Shown: one piece after another, positions 34,744 to 47,934 of the stretch | Layout: each line of letters opens with the position of its first letter | Position numbering within the stretch: the stretch's first letter is position 1 | Origin: Lunularia cruciata | Taxonomy: Eukaryota; Streptophyta; Marchantiopsida; Lunulariales; Lunulariaceae | Length of the DNA: 64,000 nt | Assembly: GCA_948567375.1 (NCBI GenBank) | Contig: OX419756.1 | Location: 31,138,333-31,202,332 of the forward strand | Direction: 5' to 3' | The notes under the pieces: model-generated | The model's input: the letters and a program-made list of their open reading frames with translations, nothing else | Database searches by the model: none | Told to the model about the DNA's origin: nothing | Program-made: the position numbers and the translations under genes

Positions 34744-37088
34744 TGTGGTGCACACATTTTTTGTTCTTTTTTGTATTGTTAGCATTTGGAGAAGAAGTAA
34801 GTAAGGAAGCTGAATTACAAAGGAAATAATGGACGGGAGTGTCTTTGGAGGGAATCCAAAGAAGTCAACTTTGGGTCGGAGAATAGAAATACTCAGAAGG
34901 GGAGTATGAAGAAACAAGTCTGAAGATCATCATCTTTGGATTGGGAAGCAAAGGCTGATATAAAGACCGTCTAACAACCTTTCTATGTGGCAAGAAAGTA
35001 CACTTCAAGAAACTGTAGAGGCAAAAGAAGCATGTCTTGATAGTGACAGGACATCAATACGCAAAAGAAGGGGGAGTCGATTTTGAAATTGATTGAAGAA
35101 TGACTGCAATTTGGGGCAATATAAAATTGCAATTGCACAGGGTAAAGTTGAATATGTCAAGTAGATTTCTTGTTCCTCTGAGTAGCCATCCTGCAGTAAT
35201 GCGTGTCAAGAAGCCGATTGAGAGTGAAATTTTCTAAAATCCAAAGGGTGTTAGAGTGTCTCGTCCAGGAGAGTGAATAGTCTTCCAATGCCAAAGAACA
35301 AGAGAGCAGATCATGGCAAAGAAGGTCAAGAATGCCCTTGCAGTAAGAAGTTTTGCAATTTGGAGGTTGGATGTCATAGCAAGGATCAAGGTCTAGAATA
35401 GACTTTGCATTACTTTCCTAGCGTGGAACTGGAATTTCAATTTCCTAAGAGTTGTGGCAAAGATAGCTGCCAATAATTGTGAGGAAGGTCTTGAAGTTGA
35501 GGGGAAGAGAGGAAATATGGCTTGATGGACTGAGACAGATTGGAGGTTAGTGTTGGGGAAGGAAGCATGAGAATCAATGTGGATCACCTTCTATCGGAAG
35601 TGTGATGCTACAAAGGAGACTATGGACATATGCAATTTTTTCTTTGCTCCCTGTATAATGAATGGTTACAAAGTGGAGTCCTATCGGGACCCAATTAAAC
35701 AAAGTATCATGGGGATGATGATGGCAATATTCAAACCAAAACAAACGACTTACATGAACATGCAATAGGCGGTCTTTTTCCACCAGATGTTTGCAGGAGT
35801 GAAGGTGAATTGGGCAAAGTGTTTTTATCAACAAACAAGGCAAATCGTTGTTAATTGGAGGACAACTTTGCCTCCACATTATTTTGCACCATTTGCAGCA
35901 CATTTATACGTTGGGTTAAATTTATTGACAACAGAGGGAAGGCTATGGATGGTATCACATTTTCATCCTAATTTGAGACGGGAAGCGGATGAAGGAGAAC
36001 AACAATACATGGCACACCTGCGAGCCAATGATGATCACTTCTTGAGAACAGGACAATAGGGGATGGAAGAAGTCATAAGCCCAAAGACAAAGAAGCAGAA
36101 TAAACCCAAAGAAGCAGAATAAACCCAAAGAAGCAGAGTTGCCTCTAGCACAAAGAAAGACCCAAAGACTTGTTCAGCGGAGTAAGAAGGCGGCGAAAGA
36201 AGAACCTTCACAAACCGAGTCTAGAGGAGAAGACCCAAAAGAAGCCAAGCGATCTCGAGGGTATGAGTTGGAATCAATAGGAGAAGTTGTGGATAAATTG
36301 AGAGCTATGTTGAGCATGAAGGCTGAAGGAAGATTGGAAGAAGCAAGACTACACGAGTTAAAGTTGCTTGTGCAAGAAATTTGGAAGAGAAGAGCCAAAG
36401 ATGTTGATATGAACACTTTACTAATCTGATTGAGGGAGCAAGTAGATATGAAGATGCTAGAAGTAGGAGACAATGTCAGTCTCAAATTAGATTTAGTGAA
36501 TTCAAAGTTAGAGGGAATTAGGAGTAGTGTGATAGAGCAGAAAAAGTCCGATGTTGCAAAAGTAGGAATTCAGGTGTCTTTGGACTTGTTCTTTGAGACA
36601 TTAGCAAAGAGTGGGTTGTTAGATAAGGAAGTAGATAGATTACCCATGAGTTCAATTGTAGCTCCTAGTGAAGAAGTAGTAGAAATGATGAAGGATTTGG
36701 TAGTTGTAGATATATCCAAAGAAGGAGAAGTAATAGGAAGATCATCGGATTTGGAAGCCGATGAAGAGATTGACATCAGATTGGAGTAGATATAGACTGA
36801 GATTTGAAGAGGCAGATATGAAGAGGTGCATTGTCATTTCAGATTTACAGGTTAGAAGAGTTGTTATAGAACGGTATAGTTTTTAATAACTATCGATTGC
36901 TTTACTATTTAAAGGAGAGTTTTTATAGAAAGGTAAAGTTTTTGGTAAATGTCGATTGCTTTACTATTTAAAATAGGCATTCACAATAAAATGTTGTTCA
37001 ATATTCATATTTATAAAGATAGATAAAGCAAAGTGTTGATTTCAGTGCTCGTCACTTGAGCTTAATTCTGAGTATCAACTCTACATGT
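34744..37088 (+). mobile_element. coding long LTR, copy C (truncated)
   Basis: Starts TGTGGTGCACACATTTTTT, placed inside the tail of another copy, and breaks off in the downstream LTR part near 37088. TATAAAA (35120) precedes an ATG at 35154 by 34 bp. The ORF region reaches 36789. Recognisable parts are the conserved core (SYRDPIKQSIMGMMMAIF, PPHYFAPFAAHLYVGLNLL), a linker rich in Lys and Glu, and a coiled-coil part with LRAMLSMKAEGRLEEARLHE. The middle of the protein is shorter than in copies I and K. Two copies of the CTATTTAAA box follow the ORF (36905 and about 36964). Broken, with about six breaks. Confidence 0.78.
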
Positions 37089-37463
37089 GTGTAGAGTTGT
37101 ATCAACTCTACACTCCTTCCTTGCTAAATCTTATCTAAGACAAACATTCTCTCCTGCCTCTAAAATCTTCCTATCTACTCTCTTTGTTAAACTAATCAAT
37201 AACTTATTCAAATTGACATCCTTTGCTTTGTTCTTCCTCATCTCCTACACTATCAATTTCAATTTGTGCAATCTTACTTACTCCAATTGAACTTTAGATA
37301 CTGTACTTAGCATTGCCTTCACTCTCACTAGTACTTCATCAACTGTCTCTAGCCTATGTATCTTCAGTTTTTCTCTTTCCACCTGCAACTCCTCCCTATA
37401 CATCTTCATATCATCTTCCAACTTGGCTTTCAATGCTTCTTTCTCCTTACATTCTATTTGAGT
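37089..37463 (-). mobile_element. fragment of LTR-borne coiled-coil ORF
   Basis: A minus-strand piece matching only the coiled-coil part of the ORF family (MYREELQVEREKLK-like and RLHKLKLIV-like text). It lies between the truncated ends of copies C and E. It shows that this spot has been rearranged by deletion or inversion rather than by simple insertion. Short TGTAGAGTTG/CAACTCTACA inverted sequence marks the left joint. Confidence 0.6.
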
Positions 37464-40400
37464 TGCACAACTTCCTCAATCAAAATTGCTTCATATCAAT
37501 ACTATGTTGCACTCACAATTGCAAAATACTACCAACTCTACAATTCCCCTCAGATCTGTCAAGGCATTGCTTTGATTGCACTTCACTAAGGATTAAACAC
37601 ACAAAATGAAGATCAAGGCTACGGAATCAAACATTCAACAATCGCATTGACTTGCACTCCAGAATTCTCCAAACACTCACAAACACACACACAATGCTAA
37701 TACTCAGAATTAAGCTCAAGCGACAAGCACTACTTCATAACACTTTGCTTTATCTATTCTCAAAAATTATAAGTTCTAAACAACATAACACGGTGAATGT
37801 CTCCTTTAAATATTCAAAGCACTTCAGCTATTAACTAACTTCCTAAAGTGCTTCCTAACAACTCTAACCTTTAGATCTAAAATGACAATGCACCTCTTCA
37901 TATCTGCCTCTTCAAATCTCAAAATTGCTACTACTCCAAACCAATATCTACTTCTTCCTCAGCTTCCAAACCCAAAGTAACCTCACATACTACTCTATCC
38001 TTGGGTTTCACAACTACTTACTCTTCTACCAATTCTAACACCTCTTCACTTTGATTTACAATTCCCATCATGGGCAATCTACACACATCTTCTCCTTGCA
38101 ACCCACCTTTCTCTAATATCTCCAATGGAAAATTTGAAGACATATGTACTCCTATCTCTTCTACTTTGGGTTTAGCTCTGACATCCTTCCAAAGTTTATC
38201 TCTCTCTAACTTAACTAAATCTAATCTAATTGTGATATTGTCTTCCACTTCCAATATCTTCCTATCTACACAAGTTCTGAGACTAATTAGCAAAGCATTC
38301 AAGCCCTTATCTTTTGCATTTCTTCTCCTTGTCTCCTGCACCAACAATCTTAACTTGTGCAACCTTGTTTCTTCAATCCTTACACTAGCTTTTGTACTCA
38401 ACATCACATTCATTTTCACTACTATCTCCTCCAATGGCTCAAGCCTCATCCTTCTCTCACATTCCAGATCTGCATGCCATTCCTCCTAGTACATTGCTAG
38501 CTCTGCCTCAAATTTGGCCTTCACAATCTCCTTCTTGTTCTCTTTCTGCACTACCTTCTCTTCCAAATTATGAAGTAACTCCCTCAATCTTTCTTCTTCT
38601 CTATACCCCACTGTTAACTCTCTTTGCCAAAGTAGCTTTTTCTCTTCTACACTCTGCATCACTCTATTGAGCTCTTGCTCCTTCTTTGCTATTCTTGCCA
38701 AAGCATGGATGATCTCTAATCGTGAATCAACAAACTGCTGTTCAAGATTTCATACTCAGCTATCTTTCTTTCCTTGGCTAGGATATTTGCTCTATTACTC
38801 TCTCTTTACTTCCCACATCTCTCTTGAAGTTCTCAATTACTTGATTTTGTACTATTGCATCGACTCTTAGTACCTCCCTTTGCTCCTCTCCTTGGATTAT
38901 ACTCTCCTTCAACTTTGAGTTCTCTTCTTCTAACCTCACCAACACTTGCAACACAATCTTTACCTCCAGACACTCTGACTGCATCTCTTTCTTCTTCTCC
39001 TCCAGCTTTATCAACAACAGGCAAACAATCTCCCACAGATACTCCACTCTTCCCCTTTGATTCACTTCTGCTTGTAGGCTTTTCTCCTTCTTTTGCTTCT
39101 TCTTTCCCTAACACTCTTCTCCTCAGCCAAAGTCGCCTGATTGGAATTGATTCCTTGCTCCCCAAACTTCCACTTTCAATTTCTCTTCTCCTACTTGGTC
39201 TTGCCTCATATGTTGCTTTTCTTCTTGAGCGGACACTCTCTGAATGACAACCTTCTTCTCCTCTTTCTCTGGAACTTTGTCTTCTTCCTTTGGGTTATCT
39301 TCTTTTGACATCTCCAGCTTTCCCTCTTCTTCCTCTAGTACCGGCTGCATCTCCACTCCGTCTTCACTCTTACTACTTGCTTCACCACTTTGCAACGTGA
39401 GTTTGGGTTCTTCTTCTCTCTTTGAGTCTTCTGACTTGTACTTGACTTCCCCTTCTAATTCTTCTCCTCACAATGTGATTACCATTAGGTCCTTCTTTGG
39501 GTTCACTTTCTTGGTCTTCCAAGGTCTCATTGCCGCTACTTCTTCTGGTTGATTCCTCTTCTTTGACTTTAGAGCATTCACCACCAACTGCATGCTCTGG
39601 CCCGTCTATGCGTAATACTCATCACTGCTCTTAATCTACAGAAAGTATTGCTGCTCCTCCGCATCAACATCTCTCCTTAAGTTGGGATGGAAATGTGAGA
39701 CCATCTTGTGTCTTTCTGCCGCATTCAACAGATTCAATCCCAAATAAAAGTGGGCTGCAAACAACACAATGTAGTGTGGGGGTGACTTATCCTTCAAATT
39801 CCACACCATCTGTCTTGTGCGCTAATGAAAGCACTTTGCCCAATTGATTGGTTCCCCTTCAAACATCTTATGGAAAAACACCGCTTGATGTTTCATCACA
39901 TAAGTGGTTTGCTCCAACTTGAAGATAGCCATCATTGCTCCTACAATGCCTCTCCTCACAAGGTCCTTATAACTCTCAACCTTATGCCCATTCTTTGTGC
40001 ATTTTGAAGAAAAGACGTCTTGCACTTCTTGGGTTTCTTTAGCTACCTCTCCTCTCTCCAAGAATGTGGCTTCTTGCTCCTCACCCGCCTCTCTTTTGAG
40101 TACTAACCTCCAATCTGACTCTATCCATTGAGCTGGATTTCCTCGCTTACCCTCTGCTTTGAGTCAGTCCAAACACTTACTCTTAATGATCTTGGTCATG
40201 AAACTTGGAAAACTAAGATTCCAGTTCCATGCCAAAAATGTGATCCAAAGATTGCTCAAGACTTCAATTCTTGCGACCACATCTAGCCTCTAAATTGCAT
40301 GATTTCTCACTGCAAATTTTGAGTTCTTCTTTCCACCTCCTATCTTACTCTCCTCCACTTTGGGTTGGTGATTATTCTTCCGCCCAACTTCCGGACTAAC

Positions 40401-40915
40401 TCTCTTGACTTCCTCTTGATGCACAAGCACGTCTCTTACAACACTCCCTTTCCCAATCTCCCTTAGGACGACTCCTTAATAGCGATGGGAAATTACTTGT
40501 CATCTCTTTGTCTCTATCCCAAATTTTATAGTGGCACATCTCCTCAGTCTTTCTTCACTTCTAGCTTCTACCAAGAAATCACACCTTTTGCATGCTCCTA
40601 TCAATGTCAATTTTCCCCTGCTCATAGGCCAGCTGTTTTTATGTGCGGTACCTTCTTGAATGTCCAACCCCAAAGGAAAGTTGTTACACTATCCTTGCCT
40701 CGGGTTGAGCACCCTTGAGATGAAGTCTACTTACTTCAGGTTGAATGCTGACAGGACCAATCGGATCACTTTGTCTCTTGACACAAAGTCACTTTACCTT
40801 GGGTTACAACTTGAAGACACCATTCTTTGCCTTTTAATGCCATATAGGCACAATAAAAATTTTTTTGTACACTTCTTCTTCATAAATAAGAAAAAAAAAA
40901 AATGCGGGTACCACA
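37464..40915 (-). mobile_element. coding long LTR, copy E (truncated)
   Basis: Head at 40915 (TGTGGTACCCGCATTTTTT reading leftward); the tail stops within the downstream LTR part near 37464. TATAAAA (40530-40524) precedes an ATG at 40503 by 27 bp. The protein starts MTSNYPSLLRS-like, so this is a subfamily different from A, C, F and J. The conserved core lies at about 40.05-39.65 kb, an acidic/basic linker at about 39.6-39.1 kb and coiled coils at 39.1-38.0 kb. Broken, with about ten breaks. Its head abuts the interior of copy F, so it inserted into or recombined with F. Confidence 0.78.
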
Positions 40916-43036
40916 ATCTTTGTCTTGCTTTGCCATTGCTTCACTTTTCTTTACAAAATCTTCTATTAGGCTCTTGATTTCTTTCCTCCTAAGTTCTACC
41001 TTAGCCCGCAACTCTTCTACTTCTCTTTCTCCTTGGATTAACCTGCATTTTAAATCCAAACTTTTTTCACTCATGTATTGTACTACTCTCAATTCATCTT
41101 TCAACTCTGAATGACTTCTCATCAACTCTTCTCTCTTCTTCTTCAATTGCAACAACAATGGACAAAAAATCTTCAACAAGTACTCCAATTCCTCAAAGTC
41201 TCCTACAATTTGTAGATCTTTGGGCCTTGTATCCTTTACTTCTTCTACTTGAGCTTTACTCCAAAGTCTCAATCTTCTCACTCTTAGAGGCATATTATCT
41301 GAGATGTCTCCTTCTTCATCTACTTGCCTTGCTTCACTCAATTCTGCAACTATAGTATGTGCATTTCTTTTTGATCTAATCCCTTTCTAAAACCCCAACT
41401 TTGGCTTGGCTTCTTGGGTTTCTTCAATCTCCATCCGTGGCAATTCCTGACAAGGAATATCTCCTCCTCCCATGCAATCAATCACGGCATGGAACTCTCA
41501 ATCGTTGTCCTTAGCATTGTTCTCTCCCAATTGCTGAAATTCTAGTTAATCCTTACTTCCATTGCTTGACTCTTCACTTCACAACATGAGCTCTAGTTCT
41601 TCCTCCTCTCACAAGTCTTTTGACTTATACTTGGGTTCTCCTTCCAATTCTTTTGCTCTTGATGACTCATTGATCATTACAATGTTGTGCTTTGGCTTCA
41701 TCTTTCTTGTCTTTTGTGGCTGAACTGGTGATAGCTCCTTAAGATGCCTTTTCTTCTTTGTCTTTGGAATAGTCATTGCTACTCTCATGTGTTGGCCCAT
41801 TTTAGCATAATGCTCATCACTACTTTGGATGTGTTGGATATACTACTACTCCTCCGCATCCACTTCTTTTTGTAAATCCGGATGAAACACCATCTTCTTT
41901 TGCTCCGCCTCATTCATCAGATTCAACCTGAAATAGAAATGCAATGGGAATGGCACCAAATAATTGGAGCTACTTGATCTCTCCAACTCCACACCAACTA
42001 CCACATTCACTAGTGAAAACACTTTGCCCAATTCACTGGTGCTCCTACAAACATATGGTGGAAGAATATGGCCTGGTGCTTCATCACATACATGGTCCGA
42101 TCTGGCTTGAAGAGTGCTATCATTGCCCTAACAATACTTTGCCTCACCGGGTCTTGATCTCCCTTTTCTTGAGGAATGTAGCCCCGGTTTCCTCACCAAC
42201 CTCTCTCCCTAGAACCAATTGCCAATTTGACTCTGTCCATCAAGCCGGATTGACTCTCTTCCCTTCTTCCTTGAGCCCCTCCTCACAATCTCTCATAGCT
42301 ACTTCTGCCATGAACCCTAGAAACCTCAAGTTTGAGTTCCATGCTAAAAAAGTGATCTAGAGTCTACTCAAAACTTTGATCCTTGCTATCATATCTAACC
42401 TCCAAATCATAGGATTTCTCACTACAAGTAAGGGACTCTTCTTCTCACCACTCATTGGCATCGTGTGATCTCTCACTCAAGGTAGTTGGATAATTCTACC
42501 ATCTCCTAATCTCAAGATTCTAAGTCCCTCAAGATTGTTTAACATCAAATTCTTGGATAGCTTTGCGACAAGCACTCCTTTGGGTTGACTACTAAGTGGC
42601 TTAAGATACTTGTGTGACATTTGGAAATCCCCTTGATGAGGTCTAGATTTTATAGTTTGTTGTTGCATGGTCGTTCCTCTATCACTCTCCATTAATAATC
42701 ACACATTTTGCATGAGTTCCTCCTGGCACTATCAAGTGTAGCTGCTTGCGCCTCAACAATTTTCTTGCTTTGTACTTTCTTGGTTGATAAACCCAAAGGA
42801 AAGTTGTTATGCTATCTTTGCATTGGATTGATCACCACAAGGCAAATTTTCCTTACTTTGGATTTCTCTGTGATAATTCTGTTTTGAGTTCTTCTTTTCT
42901 GACACAAAGTCAATTTACTTTGGGTTCAATCCAAAGTCACAATTCTTCTTCTTTTGTCACCATTTGGGTTCAAAATGACTTTGATTGTACACTTCTTCTT
43001 CAAAATATAACAAAACCAAAAAATGTGGGTACCACA
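40916..43036 (-). mobile_element. coding long LTR, copy F (truncated)
   Basis: Head at 43036 (TGTGGTACCCACATTTTTT leftward); it is cut at 40916 inside the coiled-coil region by copy E. TATAAAA (42654-42648) precedes an ATG at 42620 by 34 bp. The protein start MSHKYLKPLSSQPKGVLVAK is related to that of A, C and J. The conserved core and the coiled-coil part with YLLKIFCPLLLQLKKKREEL are visible. Broken, with more than eight breaks. Confidence 0.75.
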
Positions 43037-45045
43037 TTGTGTCATCTAGGAAAAAGATACTAAGGGCATTGTAGACTATAGGTAGATTTGTGCTATGAGA
43101 TATGGAGTACAAGACTTTTATTACAAAAAAGTTACTTCAAGACTTCAAATATAGGATTCTCTCTACAAGGACAATTTGGAGAACAAGCAAGAATGAAATG
43201 GGTATGTAGAATAGTGGGAAAAAATAAGGTAGGCCATAAATGCAAATGCAACATGCTATTGCACTTAGGTTGATAAGTCTAAATTAGAATCAAGCATTAG
43301 GAACCAATTGGCATTGATGGAAATGGCATTGGAAAGATACAACCACAATGAAGATTGGATTGAGAAGGAGTAAAATTATTCTTTTAGAGTTTGATCCCAC
43401 GTTTAAAAGGAAGCTTAGTCCATTGTACAATGTTGGTTGACTGATGAATGATGTTTTTCATTAGTATTGGGAGTTTTGAATCAATCTTGAGTTGCTCAAT
43501 AGACTTAGTAGAAGTAGGACTTGGACCAAGAGAGGAAGAACCAATAGCAATAAGGGCATTCCTTGCAAGGCAAGGCCAAGAAAATTCCTAGGTTATAAAG
43601 TGACAACCCAAGAGTTGTAAAGCTTAAGTGCCTTGTCTAATGTGGCCCTAGGCTTCCCATAGGGTGACTGCTAGACTTGATGGATGAATGTAAACTTGGA
43701 TGACTTGATGTTTTGATTGATCCTTGCTAAACCTATGATTCCACTATGGAATGTCATGTAGTCCTCTAGTAAGCATGAAGATTGGTGAGTAAAGAGTGAC
43801 AACCAAGGAAGCCAATGTGCTCTCAAGGGTGATAGACCTATGAGCCATCTCCAAGGTTAAGTATCCTATGATAGATGTGGTCTTGCAGTTTGGCTATGTG
43901 CACTATGGTAATCCTCCCCGTAAGTCCTCCGTGAGTCCAAAGATGGGTTAGGCCTGCCTTACCAATAGTACCTCACTCAATGAAGAAAGTGGATTTGTTT
44001 TGGTCCTTTGGGATAATAGCAATCTGGTTGTAGCTAGAATACCCGTCCATGAATAAGAAACATTGGCTACATGCAACCTTGTCCAATACCGTATATATAA
44101 ATAAGATTGGAAAGAGATCTAGGATAGTTTGGGCATTCAACTTATAAAAGTCTACACAAATTTACCCCTTGTCCATATCCTTCTTTAGGAATACTAAGAT
44201 TCAAAGAAGCACACTCTATTTCTTTGATGGGATTTATAAACCCACTCTTGTATAGCTTCCCTAGTTTTCCCCCACACCTTTTGAGAGTAAATTGGGTTTA
44301 GTCTTTGAGGTTTGGACTAATTAGGATAGCATTTGGATGAAGAAAAATCAAATGTTGACATTGCTCAGGATCAACACCTAAAATCTCTATGTAATCATAA
44401 GCAAATGGTGTCTTGAAACTCACAAAAGAAACTTTGATAGGCGAGTTGGTCATCTTTTGGCATGTTGGTGTTGATCTTCATATTTTTTGGCTTGTCATCT
44501 AGGTGTGAAATTTCTAAGTCATGGAACTTGTTTACAACCTAAATATGACAAGGAATAGATTTGGAGGACTACTTAGGAGGTTTCTCCAAGAAATATAGTT
44601 GTAACATGTCTTTGGGAATTTTGAGATGGGCTTCTTGTTCCTTCATCAGTTGCTTTGTGGGATTGGTGGTATTATTTTCCATGATTGGTTGTGTCTTTGG
44701 GTTGGAGATAGGTTGAGCTATGGAGGCAAGAACTGGTTGCTTGTCATTTTATCAAGAACATTGTTCTTGAGTGTCAAAGTAGTGATATCACCAATTTGGG
44801 GTATAAGGGTATTTTCATGGAGGTATCGTTCAAGATGATGGCATTCCTCATCAATTTCCTCATCTTGGCAATCAATTTCATCCTTGATGTAGAAATAAGA
44901 CATAGTTGAGGTTTCACAAGTAAGGTCCTTTGTGTAAGGCAAGGAGAACTTTGGCCATGGGTAGATAATGTCTCTCAAGTTAGTACACGCATCCTTTGAG
45001 TTTGAGGAGGAGATGTCAAATGTCAAGGAAGTGGGCATGTTGAGA
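43037..45045 (-). mobile_element. Ty3/gypsy internal fragment, fossil
   Basis: Between the head of copy F (43036) and the tail of copy G (45046), both minus strand, lies about 2 kb of decayed gypsy pol read leftward. A pre-RT part (about 45.0-44.7 kb, with DEEIDEECHHLERYL) and an RT part (about 44.2-44.0 kb, with KLNAQTIL and a GYSSYNQ-like block) can be recognised. The arrangement LTR-pol-LTR in one orientation suggests the remains of one deleted element: G as 5' LTR and F as 3' LTR. It has many breaks and is old. No primer site is seen next to 45046. Confidence 0.6.
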
Positions 45046-46120
45046 TGTGACAACCCACCAAGTATCATTTTTGTGGTAATCAATAAGTAAAGTTCATTCA
45101 TCTTACAAAGATACAAGTCAGAAATGGTCAAATATGAAGTAAAATAGAAAGACTTTAGTTCTTCTTGAGTTCTTCTTTAGTATCTCAGGTAGTAACCACA
45201 CCCAAAAGAGAGTAACAAGCATTGATTTGAAGTCTCATCACAAATTAACAATCCATCATCACAATACCATTAAATCTTCCAAGCCAACTTTGATTGTGAT
45301 GATTTAGATTCTTCCAAAGAAAGCTACTTCACTACAAAACAACTTTGCCTTAGAATTATGTTCCACTCGTCCGCTTAAGGCATAACTTTCTCAATCAAAA
45401 TTGCTTTGCACCAACCCTATACTGCGCTCACTAGTGCAAAATACTACCAACACTACAATTCCTCACGGATCTATCAAGGCATTTCTTCAATTGCTATCCA
45501 CTCAAGATCAAGCACACAGAATGAAATCAAAATTGTGGAATCCAACATCCAACATCCAACAAGTTCACTGATTTGCACTTCAAAATTCTCCAAACACTCA
45601 CAAACCCTCACACAGGATCGATACTCAAAATTAAGTCAAAACAATGAGCATTAAGTTATAGCACTTTGCTTTACTCAACTTCAAAAATATAAATACTAAA
45701 GAAAAACACACTATAAATGCTTCTTTTAAATAGGCTGAGCACTTTGATAGTTAACTAACAAAAATACAGTTCTACAATAACTTTACCAACCTAAAGATTC
45801 AAAATGACAAACCACCTCTCATTTGCCTCTTCAAATCTCAAATATATTTCTAATCTTATTTGATGTCAACCTCAACTTCAGCTTCCAAAATTGATGTTCC
45901 TCCTATCACTCTCCTCCTTTGGGTTTCTCTAATACCACTCCTTCATCTTCTATTTCTACTACTTCTTCACTCTGAACTACAATTGCACTGAGGGGTGATC
46001 TCTCTACTTCTTTATCCTATGATCCACTCTTCTCTAATATCTCAAGTAACTAACCCAAAGACACTTGTACTTTTACTTCTCTTACTTTGGACTTTGTATT
46101 CATCTTCATCTCACTACAAA
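45046..46120 (-). mobile_element. coding long LTR, copy G (tail part)
   Basis: The tail begins at 45046 (TGTGACAACCCACCAAGTATCA on the plus strand). The unit runs through the downstream LTR part and the C-terminal ORF end, then stops where copy H's tail begins at 46121. The order of tail features (the CAAGAAGAACTA-like block, the AAGTTGTGCCTT-like block and the TATTTAAA box) matches the other copies. Only a small decayed part of the ORF is present. Confidence 0.7.
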
Positions 46121-47934
46121 TGGGACAACCCACCAAATATCACTTTTGCGGTAATCAGATAAGTAAAGTTTGTTGCTATAGAGATAAAAATCAGAAATGA
46201 TCAAATACAAATACAAATAGTAACAAGTAGTTCTTCTTGGTTGTGTCTTTAGTCTCTCCGGTAGGAACCACACCCAAAAGAGAGTAACAAGAACTGATTT
46301 GTAGTCTTGTCACAAATTAACACTCACTACTCACAACTCATTCAAAATTTTCCAAACAAACTTGATTTTGATGATTCAGATTCTTCCAAAGACGACTACT
46401 TCACTACAAGGCACCTTTGCCTCAAAATTGTGTTCCAATTCTCCACTAAAGGCACAACTTCCTTGATCAAAATTGCTTCACATCAACCTTGCACTGCACT
46501 CACAAATGAAAAATACTACCAACACTAGAATTCATGTCAGATCTGTCAAGGCATTGCTCCGATTGCACTTCACTCAAGATCAAACACACAGAATGAAGAT
46601 CATGTTGTGGAATCAAACATCCAACAAACACACTAACTTGCACTACAAATTCTCCACACACTCACAGACATAGAAACATTGAGTTGCACTTTGCTTCATC
46701 TATTCTCATAAATTATGAGCACTGAACAACATTTTATTGCAAATGCCTCCTTTAAATACTGAAGCAAACAATAGTTACTAATAACTATACCGTCCTCTAA
46801 CAACTCTTCTACTTGCAGATCCAAAATGACAATGCACCTCTTCATATCTGCCTCTTCAAATCTCAAATCTATTACTACTCCAATCTGATGTCTACTTCTT
46901 CCTTGGCTTTCAATCCCAAAGTAACTTCACTTACTACTCTATTCTCAGGTTTCACAACTTAATTCTTCTACCAATTCTAACTTTTCTCCTTCATGATCTA
47001 CAATTCCCATTACATGTATTCTTTCTAATTCTCTATCTCCTGACCCACTCTTCTCTAAAGTTTCAAATGTCAAATCCAAAGACACTTGCACTCCTATCTT
47101 GGTTACTTTGGGTCTAACTACTATAAATTCCTTTGTTAATTCTACTATGTCCTCATCAAGAATTGTAATTAAAAGCATGGGTACACTATATACGCCTTCA
47201 ATTTGTAACCCACTTTCCCCTAATCGTTGATGTTACTAACCCAAAGACACTTACTGTCTGATCTTGCACTTTGGGTTCATTCACTATTGCTATTTTTTTT
47301 TCTAATTCTATCATATCTTCAATCAGAATTGAATTTGAAGTCATGGATATCCTAAATATCTTCTTTCCTTACACTAAATATTTCAGACACTTCAGATATT
47401 TGACCCAAAGACTCCTACATTGAATCTTTGACTACCTCAGATTGAATCACATTTGTCTTGAGGCGAAGTCTTTAGACCCAAAGTTGTGTAAACCCGAAGA
47501 CACTAAACTACTTTGTACATCTACTCTTGAAACTTCAAATGCTTGTAATTTTGGCTACAGACCTCCAAACTCAACGATTTTGGTGGCAATGGAAAGCCCT
47601 AAACTAGGCGCTTCCAAGAAAAGATGGCACATATGATTTTGAATTTTTATCAATGAGATACAGCCCTTGCAAGAATCCCGACTTGTAACTTCTTTTCCTC
47701 CTTTGGGTCTGCCCTCCTTCAACGTTTGATCCGAGTTTTTCCTCCTCTGACACGGAGTAAGCTTCTTCGGGTCTGATCCAATCCAAGTACTTCTTCCTCC
47801 AATACAAAGCTGACTTCCTCAAGCTTGATCAAAACACAAGTTTTCCCTCATTTCTTCTCCATTTGGCTTCAATTTGGTTTCAATAGGGCATTTCTTCTTC
47901 AAAACTTGTCCAAAATGAAAATGTGTGCACCACA
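46121..47934 (-). mobile_element. coding long LTR, copy H (internal deletion)
   Basis: Head at 47934 (TGTGGTGCACACATTTTCAT leftward) and tail at 46121 (plus strand TGGGACAACCCACCAAATATCA), so both ends are present. At 1.8 kb it is half the usual length; the central ORF and its conserved core are missing. A decayed C-terminal ORF part is at about 47.2-46.9 kb. The head abuts the RT of the plus-strand gypsy at 47935, which lacks its 5' half. Confidence 0.7.

Noticed and set aside
38070-39552. Ser/Leu/Pro-rich plus-strand frames that look like secreted proteins
   Set aside because: They are the antisense of the Glu/Lys-rich coiled-coil ORF of LTR copy E; the same shadow appears in copies F, I and K.
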